Source: Emydura subglobosa (lineage: Eukaryota > Chordata > Testudines > Chelidae). From it: a DNA stretch of 64,000 bases. Where the stretch lies: assembly GCA_007922225.1 (NCBI GenBank), contig ML679989.1:21849879-21913878 (forward strand). Direction: 5' to 3'. The notes beneath the pieces were generated by a model that searched no databases, was not told the DNA's origin, and worked only from the letters and a program-made list of their open reading frames with translations. Of the stretch, positions 45,702 to 57,919 are shown piece after piece (position 1 is the first letter of the stretch; the number at the start of each line of letters is the position of its first letter). The translations under genes and the position numbers were made by a program.

Positions 45702-46720
45702 ATGGCTGGAATTGAAGAACTGCGAGCCCAGTTTGCTGAACTCCAACGCAGATTTTCAGACCAAGCTGAGACATTACAACAAGCCAGAGATGAACAGAGA
45801 GAATCCTTATTGCTGGCTAAGGCAGTAATAGACCAACAGAGAGCAGAAGCTAAGAAACCTCCTACCATTTATATCCCATGGGAGCAGAAGGTCGCAGAAT
45901 TCAGCAGCTTCCCGACCAGACCAGGAGACAGTATGGTGAAGGAGTGGATCAAGTCTGTGAAGGTGGCTATGCATGTGCTACGAGTACCTGAAGATCGCAT
46001 GGACTTCATTGAGGACCACCTTAAGGGCCAGGCCAAGGCCACAGTAAAGTTCATGGCACGGGCAGACAAAGCAGATGTGGAAAAAGTGTTTGAACTCCTC
46101 CTAGAAGTGTCTGGAGACAAGGGACCTATTGGAACCTGACTAAAGGAGTTCTTTGAGAGAAAGCAGGAGCCCGGTGAAACTGTCCAAGCACACGCATATG
46201 ATCTCCGGGAGAAAATGAGCAAAGTAGAGCAGCGAGACCCTCGACGAGTTCCGGACCCAGATCTGGTTCTGAAAGAGCAGTTAGTGCTGGGCTCTGAGAT
46301 GACTCCCTCCACCGGGAAATGAAAAGGAGGTTTCAGGAAGAGCCTGGTAAGACATTCCATGAACTAATGCAGGCTGCTATTACAGGGTCTGAAGAAGAGG
46401 AAGTTCTGGTGGAAGAGACAGCCAAGCCTAACATCCGTACATGAAGTGGGGGTCTAACGAATGCAACTACTGCGGGAAAGGCCCTGCCCCAAACACAGTT
46501 AACACTTGAAAGTTTAAGTGAAGCAGTCTAGAAACTGACAGTCCAGCTGGGGGAGATGCTGAAACTGATGACCGAGGTGATGAAAGGAAAGACCCCCACT
46601 AGCATACCAAAGCATCCCAAGGCCTCAGGGCCCTGAAGATCCCCACTGAAGGACAAACTCGGAAGGTACATTTGTTACACTTGTGACATGTCAGGACATA
46701 CTAGCCAGGAATGTCCACTG
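45702..46720 (+). pseudogene. Gypsy gag remnant with CCHC zinc knuckle
   Basis: The first frame (146 codons) begins MAGIEELRAQFAELQRRFSD, has a heptad-like N-terminus that may form a coiled coil, then WEQKVAEFSSFPTRPGDSMV and MDFIEDHLKGQAKATVKFMA, typical of Gypsy capsid. After a stop at 46137-46139 the homologous sequence resumes as ERKQEPGETVQAHAYDLREK and is interrupted again. The zinc knuckle CYTCDMSGHTSQEC (46673-46714) fits C-x2-C-x4-H-x4-C. The fragments are too broken for a product. Confidence 0.82.
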
Positions 46721-46879
46721 AGAAAGAGACTGGGGCCCCAGGCAACTGAAACCCAAGGGGCACCAGGAGCAAATAACCCACTGCCAGGGGAAGGCCAGGT
46801 GGGAGAGAAGGGTTTCTACGGCTGTCCCTAGGAAAAGGGCAGCGTGCCAGCAGTCAGGAGGAAGATCCTGATGATGCTA

Positions 46880-48322
46880 GTGTGTTCGATGACTTCTGTG
46901 GTTAAGCATTTGGAGACTGCTTGACAGTGGAGATAACCATAGCAGGTGTGAGGACCTGCTGCTTGATAAACACTGGCTTCCAAGTCACCACTATTTCCGA
47001 ATCCTACTTCCAAAGTTACCTAAAGGAGAGTTATCTAACCATGCACAACACCCGATTTGTACAGTTGATGGCAGCTAATGGACTAGCCATCCCTGTTGTG
47101 GGGTGCCTTGAAGCTGACATAGGGTACATGGGTCGACTGATTCCTGGGAAATGTATCTTTATCCCCAAGGACACAGCTTCAGAAAAGACTTTAATGGAGA
47201 ACAGGGTACCGGGAATTCTCGGGATGAATATTATCAGAGAGCTGAAAGAATTACTACTGATAGGAGAAGGGACTCAGGAGATGAACCATCATGGGCAACC
47301 TAAAAAGGATGCTACGCTGAAGCGGGTACTAGCCCAAGTGGAGAGACAGGGCTGTTTCCCAGGTCCCACAGCACAAGTTGGCTATGTTAAGGTGGCAGGG
47401 AGACAGAAGGTGGTTATACCTCCCTGGAGTGAGAAGATTATTGATGGATGCTAGCATACCAGGTGTCTTTACCCAGTACCAAGTGATTGTTAAGCCAACA
47501 CTTGGGGCCAGTCTCCCTAATGGGCTCTTGGTTGCAAATGTACTTGCTAATGCCAGTAAAGAAAAAGTGCCAGTCAGGCTGTTAAACTTGAGTGAGAAGA
47601 CCATAAAATTGTGTCCCCGGACCAGAGTGACTGGGGTACACCGACCTGAAGGAGTGGTCCCCCCAGTGAGGGTGACTTTGGAAGAAGATGGGGAGAAGCT
47701 GCTGGTGACAAAAGTAGAAAAGAGATCACAGTCCATATCACTGCAAGTGGCACCTGATGGAGAGCTACCCATTGCAGTTCAAGTGGACCGCCAAAGCTTA
47801 ACTCCTACACAAGCTAGTCATTTGTGGGCACTACTGGAGAAACATCAAGATGTCTTTTCCAGAGATGAGCGAGACTTTGGTTACACCACCACAGTGACAC
47901 ATTAAATACCCACTGGAGATGCTGTCCCGATAAAGCAAAGACACCGAAGGATCTCATCACGAGTGTTCCAGGAGGTAAAAAGACCTAGTGAAGACCAAGA
48001 CCTAGTGGCCCAAGGTGTCCTTAAAGAAAGTCACAGCCCCTGGGCATCACCTGCAGTGATTGTAATAAAAGAGGATGGTGGAGTGCGATTCTGCTGTGAC
48101 TACAGGAAACTGAATGAGGTGACAAGCAAGGATGTCTATCCGCTACCCCGCGTGGACGAGTCATTGGCTGTATTAGGAAGTGCAAGAGTGTTTTCAACCC
48201 TCAGTCTAACTGCTGATTACTTCCAAGTGACAGTGGAAGAACAAGACCAGGGAAAGACAGCGGTGAGCTCTGGGACACAGCTAAGAGAGTCACATCAGAC
48301 TGCCAGAATACAGAGCATGTAG
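46880..48322 (+). pseudogene. Gypsy pol remnant: protease and RT start
   Basis: The protease frame has ITIAGVRTCCLINTGFQVTT, where the active-site triplet is NTG with Phe after it, in place of the usual DTGS or DTGA, so the catalytic Asp is lost. The linker follows in a second frame (47378-47905, reading to TPTQASHLWALLEKHQDVFS). The reverse transcriptase begins at 47963 with SPWASPAVIVIKEDGGVRFC, then CDYRKLNEVTSKDVYPLPRV and FSTLSLTADYFQV. In the last block the motif A Asp is Ser. The rest of the enzyme is absent. Confidence 0.85.
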
Positions 48323-49330
48323 CCCAGACTGGTGGTGTGGTGGTGTACTCTAGCATAAGATGTCACCAAGCCAGTAACAAATGTGGGCTTCCAAAATACT
48401 ACACTAGTTATTGTTAAGCCACAGGCAGTCCCTGTCTAGCCCCTCATCCACACCCAGACAAGCCAGACTTTATGATGAAATGCCACTGAACCCAACATTC
48501 ATCACATATTAGGTTCTTCCAGTTGCAAAGAACTAACCACTCAGCCCAGGTCAGAGTATACTTCAGCTCTTACCCCAAAACCAGGCCGCTAGCCAATCCT
48601 TTAGTAACTAAAAACTAAAGGTTTCTTAATATATAAAAAAGAGAAGAGAGCTATTAAAAGGCTAAAGTGAATCATAGATGATTTTAGAGTTTGTAGATCA
48701 GAACAATCGCAGTGACATTAAATCTGCTGGCTTGGAATAAGTCTCTCCGGTTCATCCCAAATATTGGGGTCCTCAGTCCATTGTTCAAAGCTCCCTTTCT
48801 TAAGAAACCACAGGCCGGAGATATGGATCAGAAATGAGGCCAGGAGATGATGTCACCCTCTCCAATTTGTGCTGGGAAAATAGTGGCTCAAACACGGAGC
48901 TACACCTCACATGTTCTACCTGCCCTGCATCCATTGTCCATGTGCTCTCTGAGGTGTCTTGGCAGAGTTGAGTCTCCTTAGTGACCCATTGACACATGGC
49001 TGCTAGTCTTGATATAAATCTGTCTTGTGGGTATTACCCAGGAACACAACTTGTTTAGAAACAACATGCAGTTACATTTCATAACCTCATACCCAGGGAT
49101 GGTACACGCATTTCATCGAGATAGCACTGTTCCACAGATTGCAACTTTTCCAGCGATACCTCCCAAGGCTCACTTTGTATGTGATTTATCACACTTGTGT
49201 AACATTGGTGACAACATTGGTGTAGACGGCCACCTTCTTCTTTCTACGGCATCACAGGGGTGCAGTGCGGTGACCACAGGGAGGCTCACAGCTGCTGAGA
49301 CTGGTGTGAGCTAGTCCATCTCTTCTGACT
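48311..49330. repeat. LTR-like dispersed repeat, copy B
   Basis: Shares its landmark order with copies at 3940-4960 and 49560-50460: a cttaccccaaaaccaggccg segment, then gccaatcctttagtaacta, an actaaaggtttcttaatata stretch, and an AT-rich end region with gcaacttttccagcgatacc and a tttgtatgtgatttatcaca segment. It begins just after the decayed Gypsy RT, so it may have interrupted that element. Ends are approximate. Confidence 0.55.
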
Positions 49331-49559
49331 CTGCAGGGGCTCCAGAGCAGTGATTTTTTCCCCTGATTTGTATTTTTAACACAACCCAAAAGTCCATCAG
49401 CCCCATGCAAGCCCCTAGGTGGAGAGCACCTCCCTGTGCACCCTGTGACCCGTCCCATGCCCATGGTAGCCACCTGAAAATGCCAAGGTCAGGGCAGGCT
49501 GTAAAAAGGGAGCGGATTCTCCCAGCACTGGTGGGTGGCACTCAAGCCAGACTTCCCAA

Positions 49560-50460
49560 CCAGCTGCTAACTGCACTTCTGAATCCCCACAGCAGCCAGT
49601 ACACAATTACACACAGCCCCTTTACTGCATTTCAGCCTCTGGCTCCCAATCCAGCACTAGGTCCAGTAAAGAGACCAGTTATTTAAACTCTCTGCTCTTT
49701 ACTAAATAGGTTCCCTCTGACCCCAAGGGGTCAGCCACAGCACCAGAGCAATATAAGTTTGGATCTTACCCAAAATACCACGCTGCCGGCCAATCCTTTA
49801 GTAACTAAAACTAAAGGTTTATTGTTAAAAGAAAGAAATAAACCATGAGAGAAATGTTAAAGGGTTAAAGCAAATCAGATGCATACAGATGATTGAAAGT
49901 CCATACACATCAGGTTTCTAGAAGAATTCTGGAGTTGCAGGCTTGTACAGTTCCTCTGGCATATATCCAGTACCTGGATGGGTCTAAGTCCTTCGGTTCA
50001 GTTGCAATTGAATTGATCCAGAGGCAGGTGTGTGTCTGTAGCTGAACAGGAACAAAGACAAAATGGTTTCTGTGGCTTGGCCTTATATACCCTCTGTCCC
50101 TGTGGAATGTTACAAGAACTAAAATGGAGTCCAGAGCCACAAGGGCCAATCCTGGTAACTCTTCAAGTATGCCTTTAGTTTCTTCCTGGGCCCTTTGCTT
50201 CTGTAAAGGTTTTGATGGGCCATTAAGCGGGCTGTTGTCCTGCTGCGACTCTGTCTGGGGTGTTGCCCAGGCAGCACCATTTGAAATACAGATATCTCAA
50301 ATACATCTATAACTTCCATTTCACATATTACACATGAACGTAAGTATTATCATCTGACTTAGCATATTATAACCTTTCTAACAGTACCTGACATGGCATC
50401 TCTCACATGAATTAATATGATTTTGACACATTGATGTTAACCAATATGTTAAATGCCCTC
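49560..50460. repeat. LTR-like dispersed repeat, copy C
   Basis: Third copy of the same family, with ggatcttacccaaaatacca, then gccaatcctttagtaacta and actaaaggtttattgtt as in copies A and B, all in the same orientation. Copies B and C lie almost in tandem, separated by about 230 bases, which would fit two LTRs around a deleted interior or two independent insertions. Confidence 0.55.
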
Positions 50461-51348
50461 ACCCCCGCCCCCATCAAACCAGCATGACACACCCTCTTCC
50501 TGTTCTGAACCTCTTTCTATTGAGATCCTTGCAGGATCTTCCTACACACTCCAGAGCCAGAGCCAGAGCCAACCCCTTTATTGCTACTGTCTGCTGCAGC
50601 CTCCGAGCAGCAATAGAATATGCCAGAGCTGCTCCAAGGGTGATGCACCTGGTACATAAGGCAGCACTGAGGATGCAGATTCGTTCCATACAGCACCTGG
50701 CACCCAGCCCATTCCTCTGTGAATTTCCATTCGCAGGCACAAGGCCCTTCTTCCTAGTGTTTCAGCAGCATCCCCAAGAGCACTGAGACAGCACAACCTG
50801 CTCGCTCTGAGGAGAGCTTGACCCATACCCCGTTGGCATCTGATCCTGGACACGGTGCTGGGAAGGCTGGCGACTGGGAGCAGCAGCAGGCAGGACAGAT
50901 GGATCAGAGCAGCATGGGCTACAGGAGCGGGAAGCAGTGAGAAGGCTGAGCAGCAGGGGTGACCTTGCTGGCAGTGGGACGGGGACTTTCAAGGGGAAAG
51001 CAAATGAGAGCTGGGAGCCTGGCTGGAGGCACCTTGTCTCTCTGAATAGTGCCCAAGCTTTACAATCTTCACAAAGGGCCTCACAGCCTGGGAGATGGGG
51101 CAGGAGCGTTACCCCCTGCAGGGCCCATGGGCAGCAGGGACATCCTCTGCCCCTTTGCTTTTGAAAAGAAGCTTGTATGTACATTAATAACTGACAGCAG
51201 TGCTCCCTCCCTGTCCCTGGCTTGTATTGCAGGTTATCTCCCAATGCCCTCACTTTTCTCCTCAGGGCCCTGTGTACAAGTGAAATGAGTTTAAAGATCT
51301 CAGCTCAGTCCCCATGTCAGGAAAGTGCCATACACATCAGCACACTTA
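50461..51348. other. Intergenic, short hexamer repeat
   Basis: No supported gene. A short agagcc array occurs at about 50553-50570. Confidence 0.4.
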
Positions 51349-51551
51349 GCGTGTGTCTACACTGCAGTGTAAACCCAGGTTCAAACTCAGGTTCAAGACT
51401 AACTGCACCCCGTTTCCATCTACACACAATTTGCACTAACCCAGGGCTTGGGTCCAGAGCCTCAGGACCCCCCCGGGGTGGTGTGTCTGAGCCTGAGTCA
51501 GGCCAGGATCCAGGGTTCAAGCCTTGTTGCTTTGCAGTGTAGACACAGCCC
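51349..51551. mobile_element. MITE with 14-bp inverted ends (Harbinger-like)
   Basis: The segment gtgtctacactgca (51353-51366) is exactly inverted at 51533-51546 (tgcagtgtagacac). The ends share the 'GTCTACACTG' motif with the larger Harbinger elements in this window. Length about 200 bp, non-coding. A TTA lies just before the left end (51346-51348), but the right duplication is not clear. Confidence 0.6.
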
Positions 51552-52140
51552 CCTGGATTTGTGCTCTAGGAATCAGCCCAAAGTAGTCCATGATGCCATG
51601 GGCTGATTTTCTTTGTCCTCTAGAAAGTCAGGTTTGCTGGACAGTTGAGTTTTCCCACCCTGCATCACAAACAAAGGGCTAGAGTGGCCACATTTGGGAG
51701 GGCGCTAGAAAGTCTGGGGAACGGGTGGTTGGGGCTATGCCCACATAATGCAGTGCAGATGCTGAAGCCTCAGGTTGGGACTCAGGATTCAACCATTCCT
51801 AACCGGGGTTACAAGTGAGTGTACTGTAGACGGTCAAGTCCTAGGTAACAAACCCGGGTCTGCTAACTCAACTTCTACTGACTCTGGCCTTACATTGCAG
51901 CGTAAGCAGACCATTCGTCATCGCCAGCGTGATCTAGCACAGAAATAGCAGTGGGCTGCAGGTGGGGATTACGGGGCATCAGCAGAGCTGTGTGTGGGGA
52001 GGCCAGGACTGAGATGGCAGGAAGTGTGCAGGTCATGACTGAAATGCTTTGAGAGAGCTGGATTGGGGCTTGTAGTGAGGTGGAGTGGCCTCCCTCTGGA
52101 CTTGAAAGCAAGGGACCGCTACATTCCTCCGGTGGGTAGA
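51552..52140. other. Intergenic, related MITE debris
   Basis: The stretch 51750-51910 contains diverged pieces resembling the MITE before it (for example ggttgggactcaggattcaa and ccttacattgcagcgtaagc). It may be part of a larger composite element spanning 51349-51910. Confidence 0.35.
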
Positions 52141-53110
52141 GCCAAACCTGCTCCGCCTCCTCACAGGAAGTACCGAGCAGGGCGGGAAGTATAAAGGGAA
52201 GGTGAGGGCCCCTGCTGCTCAGTTGAGTGGGAGCCATTGAAGGAGACAGACATCTCCAGTCTGCTGCGGCACTCTGGAGCTGAACCTGCGCTGTGCAGCG
52301 CCCTGCCCTGGAGGAGACCGAGCCTGGAGCAGGGTTGCTGGGACTGCTGTCCACAGGGTATGCTGAGGAGACAGCGGAGCCTTGGATTACGGAGCCCCCT
52401 GCCCAGACTGTGGTAGGAGGTAGCCCAGGGAAACCAGACTTTAGTCCAGTTCTGTTGCCGGAGCGTGAGTCAGTGTGTTTTGGTGGGACCCCTGCTGATC
52501 CAGTGGCAGAACCATTTGCCACTGTTAGGGCCTGGGCTGGGACCTGGTGGGTTAGGATGAGCCTGGCTCCTCCTACCCTCTGCCGCCAACCTCGCCTCCG
52601 GGGTGGTGGCCTGTGCACCCGTAGGCTAGAAGGCCTGTGCTTTGTTTGTGGTTTGCCCCAGCCAGGAGACTGTGGGCCCCAGACAGGGTGTCTGCTGGCT
52701 GCCTGAGCCAGGAGGCCGAGGCTAAAGCCTGCTCTTCCCTGCCCCGCGGGCCAGAGCTTCCCTTCTAGACTGCTGACTGCGCCTGCCCCAGCCAGGAGGC
52801 AGTGGGCTAAAGACTGCTCGACTCGATTTGTGCCGGCCCCTCGGCTAGAGATCGCTGCTGCTCTGCCCCACCCCGCAGGCTAGAGCTCCAGACTGTTAAT
52901 GCTGGTTTGCCCCTGCTAGGGCTATGGGCAAAGGACAGCTTACTGCTCGGCTGCCACGGAGACTGGAGCCCGGCTGCTGCTGCCCGGTGCAGTGAGGCAG
53001 TGCTCCCCCTCCCCACCTGAGAGTGAGGGACCACTGCAGGGCTGAACACAGGCTTAGCAGGGCGCCTTGGCACAGCCGTGCGGGATTAGAAGAGCAGGGG
53101 CTGCAGCAGG
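52141..53110 (+). repeat. LTR-like repeat with TATA box and internal tandem units
   Basis: A TATA box (tataaaggg at 52190) is followed by about 900 bases with imperfect repeats of a unit around gccccagccaggag and ggctaaagactgctc (near 52656, 52700, 52790). Comparable unit-bearing LTRs occur in reptile Gypsy elements. No internal coding region is adjacent, so it would be a solo LTR. Boundaries are not defined. Confidence 0.4.
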
Positions 53111-54446
53111 TTAGGAGTCCAAGGCACTGAGGGAGCTGTGTGTTGGCAGCTCACGCTGTGCCTGGCTCTAGCGAAGCAGTTCGTCTAAGACATGCTCCCT
53201 GTGAACTCGTGATGCTCCGCATTAGCCCAGCAACAGCGATCTCCCTACATTCAATGGACTTGTCTTTGGTCAGTAAGAATCCGCTGCACTGCTCACATCC
53301 CTGAGACCCCTCCATTGTGCAGGGGTTCCTACAGCTTTTTCCTTACCAAGAAAACCAGCAGTTACTGTTGTCCCTGGAGCAGTTTCCGATGGTGGGCTGC
53401 TGGGGGTGTTTCTCTCAGAACTCCGGGAGTCCTGGGTACAAGAGTTTCTCTCTCCTAAGAGATCTGAGTAAGCAGAGTTGAGCATTCGTGCATTGCTCGT
53501 GGGGGCTCTGAATCTCACTCTGTACAGACTTTGCTTCTTCAAAGCAACACGCCCTTTTGAAATACGGTGTTGATTTAGCCACGACTGGGCTGTTGGGGAA
53601 TTTAGTAATGCTCTAGGGACCACGTGTTCCTGAGCAAGGCGAGCCTCCAAGCTAGTCCAAGGGGATCCATCTATCAACCACGCCATTCTGGAGACTCAGT
53701 TCCTGTTTTCCTTCAATGTGTGGTGTGTGGGATTTGGCTGATAGGATTTCTAATTAGCACTTTGTGCCCAAGCCAACCCCCCTCCGAGAATCACTAAACT
53801 GAGGCAGCCCATCCGAGGGCATGACACACTCCAGTGGCATTTAGCGGAGCCATGGATTGTTTTCCATCAAGAAGGTGGCTGAAGCTGATTATTTATTTCC
53901 AGCTCCCAGTTCTTTAATCAGAGCCTTGTTCAAAACCAGAGGCTGGAGGCTTCCCCCCAAGCCAAGCAGTGATATTGTTAAAGCAGCACTATCAACTTAC
54001 ATTGGAAGTATGTATAAATCATGCTGGAGATTTTTAAAAACCCCTCCGGGATTTGGACACTTCATTCCAATTAATTGTAATGGAAATTAGGCACCCAAAT
54101 TCCTCTAGGCAGCTTTTAAAGTCCTCAGCCCAAAGTTTTATGAAATTAACACCCAATAGAAACATTCCCATGTTAGTATTTTATTATTATTCCAGTGAGA
54201 ACCATTGTTTGTAAATAGCTCTTCCTCTGCTCTCTGTTGTAAATGCAGAGATGCAGCCAGGCCATTAAAAGGTGTAACTGGTATCATAGCAGGAAGTAAA
54301 GATGTGTTTGTTTACAACAGATGATTTTTTAAATTGACACTATCCTCTTAAACATGCACCATGCAAAGGGGAATGGAAGGAGATAGTTCATCACACTTTG
54401 TTCTTATTCACATCCCCATAGCTCACTCTCCACACTGTACATAGTA
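53111..54446. other. Intergenic, nothing recognised
   Basis: No supported gene or repeat was found up to the second Harbinger element. Confidence 0.4.
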
Positions 54447-54869
54447 GGGCTGTCTACACTAGAAAGTGTGAGTGCAAGTTACAGCAATGATCGAAAAGCG
54501 CTGAAATTACAACGCTTGCGCCTGTCCACACAGCACTCACTGTGTCGCTGAAGTGTGTCCACACTCGCTGCTCCAGCATCAACAGTGAGAGCCATGCACT
54601 GTGGGCAGCTATCCCACTGTGCAACTCGCCACCTTGTGCTGCTAGGAGTTGTGGGAAGGCAGAGAGGATCGCAGTGCATCATGGGTGCGGGCTCAACATC
54701 CCTGATGCGCTGATTTCTGGCCCATCGTTCCATGGGTTTCTGACTGTGTTTCACGGCATTTTTCAACGACCCCAGTTTCCTGTGCACCCACCATCTCTGT
54801 CTGAAAGGATGGTCCCTGTACTGTTCTCCACTGTTGCTGTCAGCGTTCCGAACATATCACAGCTGGTCA

Positions 54870-56030
54870 TGTAGTATATCATGAGCTCCCAATCGGAACT
54901 GCAAATTGAGGAACTTGACTTGCTGTGTACCATACAAACGAACAACGCTGGATTACTGTTTGCATTCACAGAGCATCTGCACATGGTGCACCGCTGCTTT
55001 TGGGCTCATGAAACAAGCACCGAGTGGTGGGATCGTATTGTATGCAAGTCTGGGATGATGAGCAGTGGGTGCAGAATTTTTTAATGCACAAAGCCACCTT
55101 CATGGAACTGTGTGCAGAGCGCGCTCCTGCCCTGCAGCACAAGGACACCAGTATGAGAGCTGCCCTCTTGGTGGAGAAGTGCATGGCGATCACCGTGTGG
55201 AAGCTGCCAACTCCAGACTGCTACCGGTCAGTCACTTAACAGTTTGGAGTCAGGAAGTCCACCGTTGGAGCTGTGTTACTGCAAGTGGGCAGGGCCATTA
55301 ATCACATTCTGCTACGAAGGACTGAGTCTTGGAAATGTGTGTGAAATAGTGGATGGCTTCTCAGCGATGGGATTCCCTAACTGGCAGAGCAATATCCCAG
55401 TTTTGGCCCCAGACCATCTTGCGACCAAGTACATCAATAGAAAGGGGAATTTCTCTATGGTACTGCAGGTGCTTGTGGATCAACATGGACGTTTTACTGA
55501 CATCAGCGCAGGTTGGTCAGGGAAGTGCATGACACATGCATCTTCAGGAATGCTGGCCTGTACCAAATGCTGCAATCAAGAACTTTCTTTCCAGACCAAA
55601 AGAGCCCAGTGAGGGATATTGAAATGCCCATAGTGATCCTGGGAGACCCAGCCTAGTTCTTACTGCCATGGCACATGTAGCATTATGCGGGCAACCTGGA
55701 TAGCAGCAAGGAGCACATCAATAACTGGCTGAGCAGGTGCCGAATGACCCGCTGAATGTGCACTTGGCAGATTAAAAGCTCACTGGCGATGCCTTTGTGG
55801 CAGGTTAGACTAAATGAGAAAAATATTCCCATAGTTATAGCTGCCTGCTGTGTGCCTCATAATATTTGTGAAGCTAAGGTAAAAAGTTTCCCCTCGGTGG
55901 AGCACAGAGGCAGATCACCTTGCAGCTGAATATGAACAACCAGATGTCAGGGCTATTGGAGGGACACAACAGGGGGCCATTCAAATCAGGGAGGCCTTGC
56001 GGAACTATTTTGACAGTGAGCACCAATAAG
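54870..56030 (+). pseudogene. Harbinger transposase relic (element B)
   Basis: Recognisable blocks in order are HETSTEWWDRIV, CAERAPALQHKDTSMRAALL, WKLPTPDCYRSVT followed by a stop, FGVRKSTVGAVLLQVGRAIN, GNVCEIVDGFSAMGFPNW, then VLAPDHLATKYINRKGNFSM and VLVDQHGRFTDISAGWSGK. They line up with element A. The IDGTH block with the first catalytic Asp is missing, and several stops and shifts occur. Later sequence still shows traces of the FGRLK...LHN region at about 55755-55870. Confidence 0.88.
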
Positions 56031-56397
56031 GTGTCTTTGTAAATAGCACTGTGCCATGCTATGCCTGCTATCCGGCTTGCACTGTGTATCACTGTGAGGT
56101 GCAACCAGCGTGTGCAAGAGCCAAATAAAGATTGCATATTTTTCAGAATATATCTTTATTAAATCACTATTATTCACAACATACATGAAAAACTGGGCTG
56201 GAGGGGAGAAAGCAGTGAGGGGCAATGTGAGCTATGACAGCTGGGTGTAAGTCCAGCTATTGTTCTGGAAGCTGTCTGAAGGGGTGGAGTGAATGGGGTA
56301 CCGAGACGGGCCGAGAGTTTGGTAGGAATGGGTGGGTGGAGTTTGGGGAGGACATGGAAAGCAGTTCTGGATTGGCTGCATGGGGTGGGGCAAGAAC

Positions 56398-57919
56398 TCA
56401 TGAATATTCAATTGGCAGCGTTATTAGTGACTTTAGCAGCTCTGTTTGCTCCTCCATGGCTTTTATCATGTGCTCGTGACCTGCTATCACTCGATCCTGG
56501 CTTTCCCTCCTCTCCTGCCTATCAATTTTCTGATTTTCAGACAGTGTGTCTCCAGGCCTTTTTATTTTCCTCCTCCACCCCCCACCTCTGAGGACTGGAA
56601 GAGTTCTTGGAACATCTCCTCTTTGTTTCTCCATGGTCATTTGCTTATCAGTCGCAGGTGCTTGGCAGGGGTGTGTGTTTGTGGGCGGGGCTCCTCAAGG
56701 ACACATCTGTAGAAGCACAATAAACAGTGAACAGAAGCAGGACTGTGAGTGCAATAACAGCATTGATGCATTACTGTCAAATGCACCTCTTTCTCACTGT
56801 CCCCTGGCAGGCGCACAACTCGACAATCACCCAGGGCCTGGGGGGAGGGGCACTCAAGCTGGGGAGAAGGTTCTGGGTGGTTGTTTGGGGTATTGATACA
56901 GGTAGATAGAGACAAGTTTCAAATTGTGACACCATTTTCCACAGGCGGGGGCCACAGAAGCCAATATCTCGCTCCTGAGAGTAAGCAGGGATGCAGGCGC
57001 ATCGTCTCCATGCGAGCAGCTTCAAACACGGTCCCTATGCTGCTCTCCTGTGTGCCACTTTGGTCCCTGCACAAGTGATTGCCAATTGGCGTGGGAAAGT
57101 TTCCTACGATAAGGGAAGAAACAAAGCAGCTCTGCTGAGGAATCTCTGGCACAGGACTGGTGAGTATCTCCAGGAAAGTTTCCTAACAATCTCTCTGGAG
57201 GATTCCCATGAAATCTCGGTGTGCATTAACACACTTTTCCATCACACTGCCTAGCTGAACAGGGGAACGGGAAGCACATGCGAACACAGCGACTCTTGTG
57301 CATTTCTATCCCTTCAACCAGCTGTATAATGCAACCAAGCAAAGGACAACTGTACCTCATGTAAACGAGCAGCATCAGCTCAAAAAAATCATGTATCCGA
57401 ACTCCCTCTCCTGCACACCAGAGCTGGAGGGCTGGGACTGGCTCGAACCTCCTGGGTCAAAGAGGTCCTGGCTCCCCATATCAGCAAATGACCCAGTCCC
57501 CTGGTGTGCATTGTCCTCCAACTTGTCCTCTTTGTCCAAGACTTCTTTGTTGGGGTTGCGTCTGGTAACTGCTGCCTCCGGGCCTGTGCAGGTATCCATG
57601 GGTCTGTAGGTGGTGGAGATGGGGTTGTTGCTGAGGATGGCTTCCAGCTCCTTATAGAAGCAGCAGGTCTTTGGCTCCGCACCAGAGCGATGGTTTGACT
57701 CCCTAGCCTTTTGGTACCTCTGCTGCAGTTCTTGATTTTTCACATGGCAGTGCAGCGTGTCCTGTTCATAGCCCTTCTCTGCCATTAAAAGAGAAACTTA
57801 ACCATACTTATCGAAGTTCCTCTGGCTGGGAGCAGAGCTGTCTGTCCCCAAATACTGATCAGATCCAGAAGCTCTGGTGTGCTCCAAGTGGGAGAGCGAG
57901 TGGTGTGTGGAGCTGCCAT
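56398..57919 (-). pseudogene. Harbinger Myb/SANT-like relic (element B)
   Basis: On the minus strand the copy starts at an ATG at 57919 with a TRSPTWSTPELLDLISIWG block (Myb-like helix 1), meets a stop, and resumes at 57785 with MAEKGYEQDTLHCHVKNQEL, then QQRYQKARESNHRSGAEPKT and CCFYKELEAIL. A C-terminal part at 56398-56640 reads DRQERRESQDRVIAGHEHMI, then KAMEEQTELLKSLITL. The same order is seen in element A. The gap between the parts may be the intron. Confidence 0.8.

Larger units (their letters stand above)
45606..48310 (+). mobile_element. Ty3/Gypsy retrotransposon internal region, decayed
   Basis: In order: candidate primer-binding site, gag frame (45702-46139, continued in another frame), CCHC zinc knuckle (46673-46714), protease-like frame (46921-47454), a pol frame (47378-47905) and the start of the reverse transcriptase (47963-48322). 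RNase H, integrase and the 3' LTR are missing; the element stops where an LTR-like repeat begins at about 48311. Stops and frameshifts are frequent and two catalytic Asp residues are lost, so the copy is dead. Confidence 0.88.

Noticed and set aside
50553..50570. Short agagcc hexamer array considered as a satellite
   Set aside because: Only about three units; too short to call more than a simple repeat.
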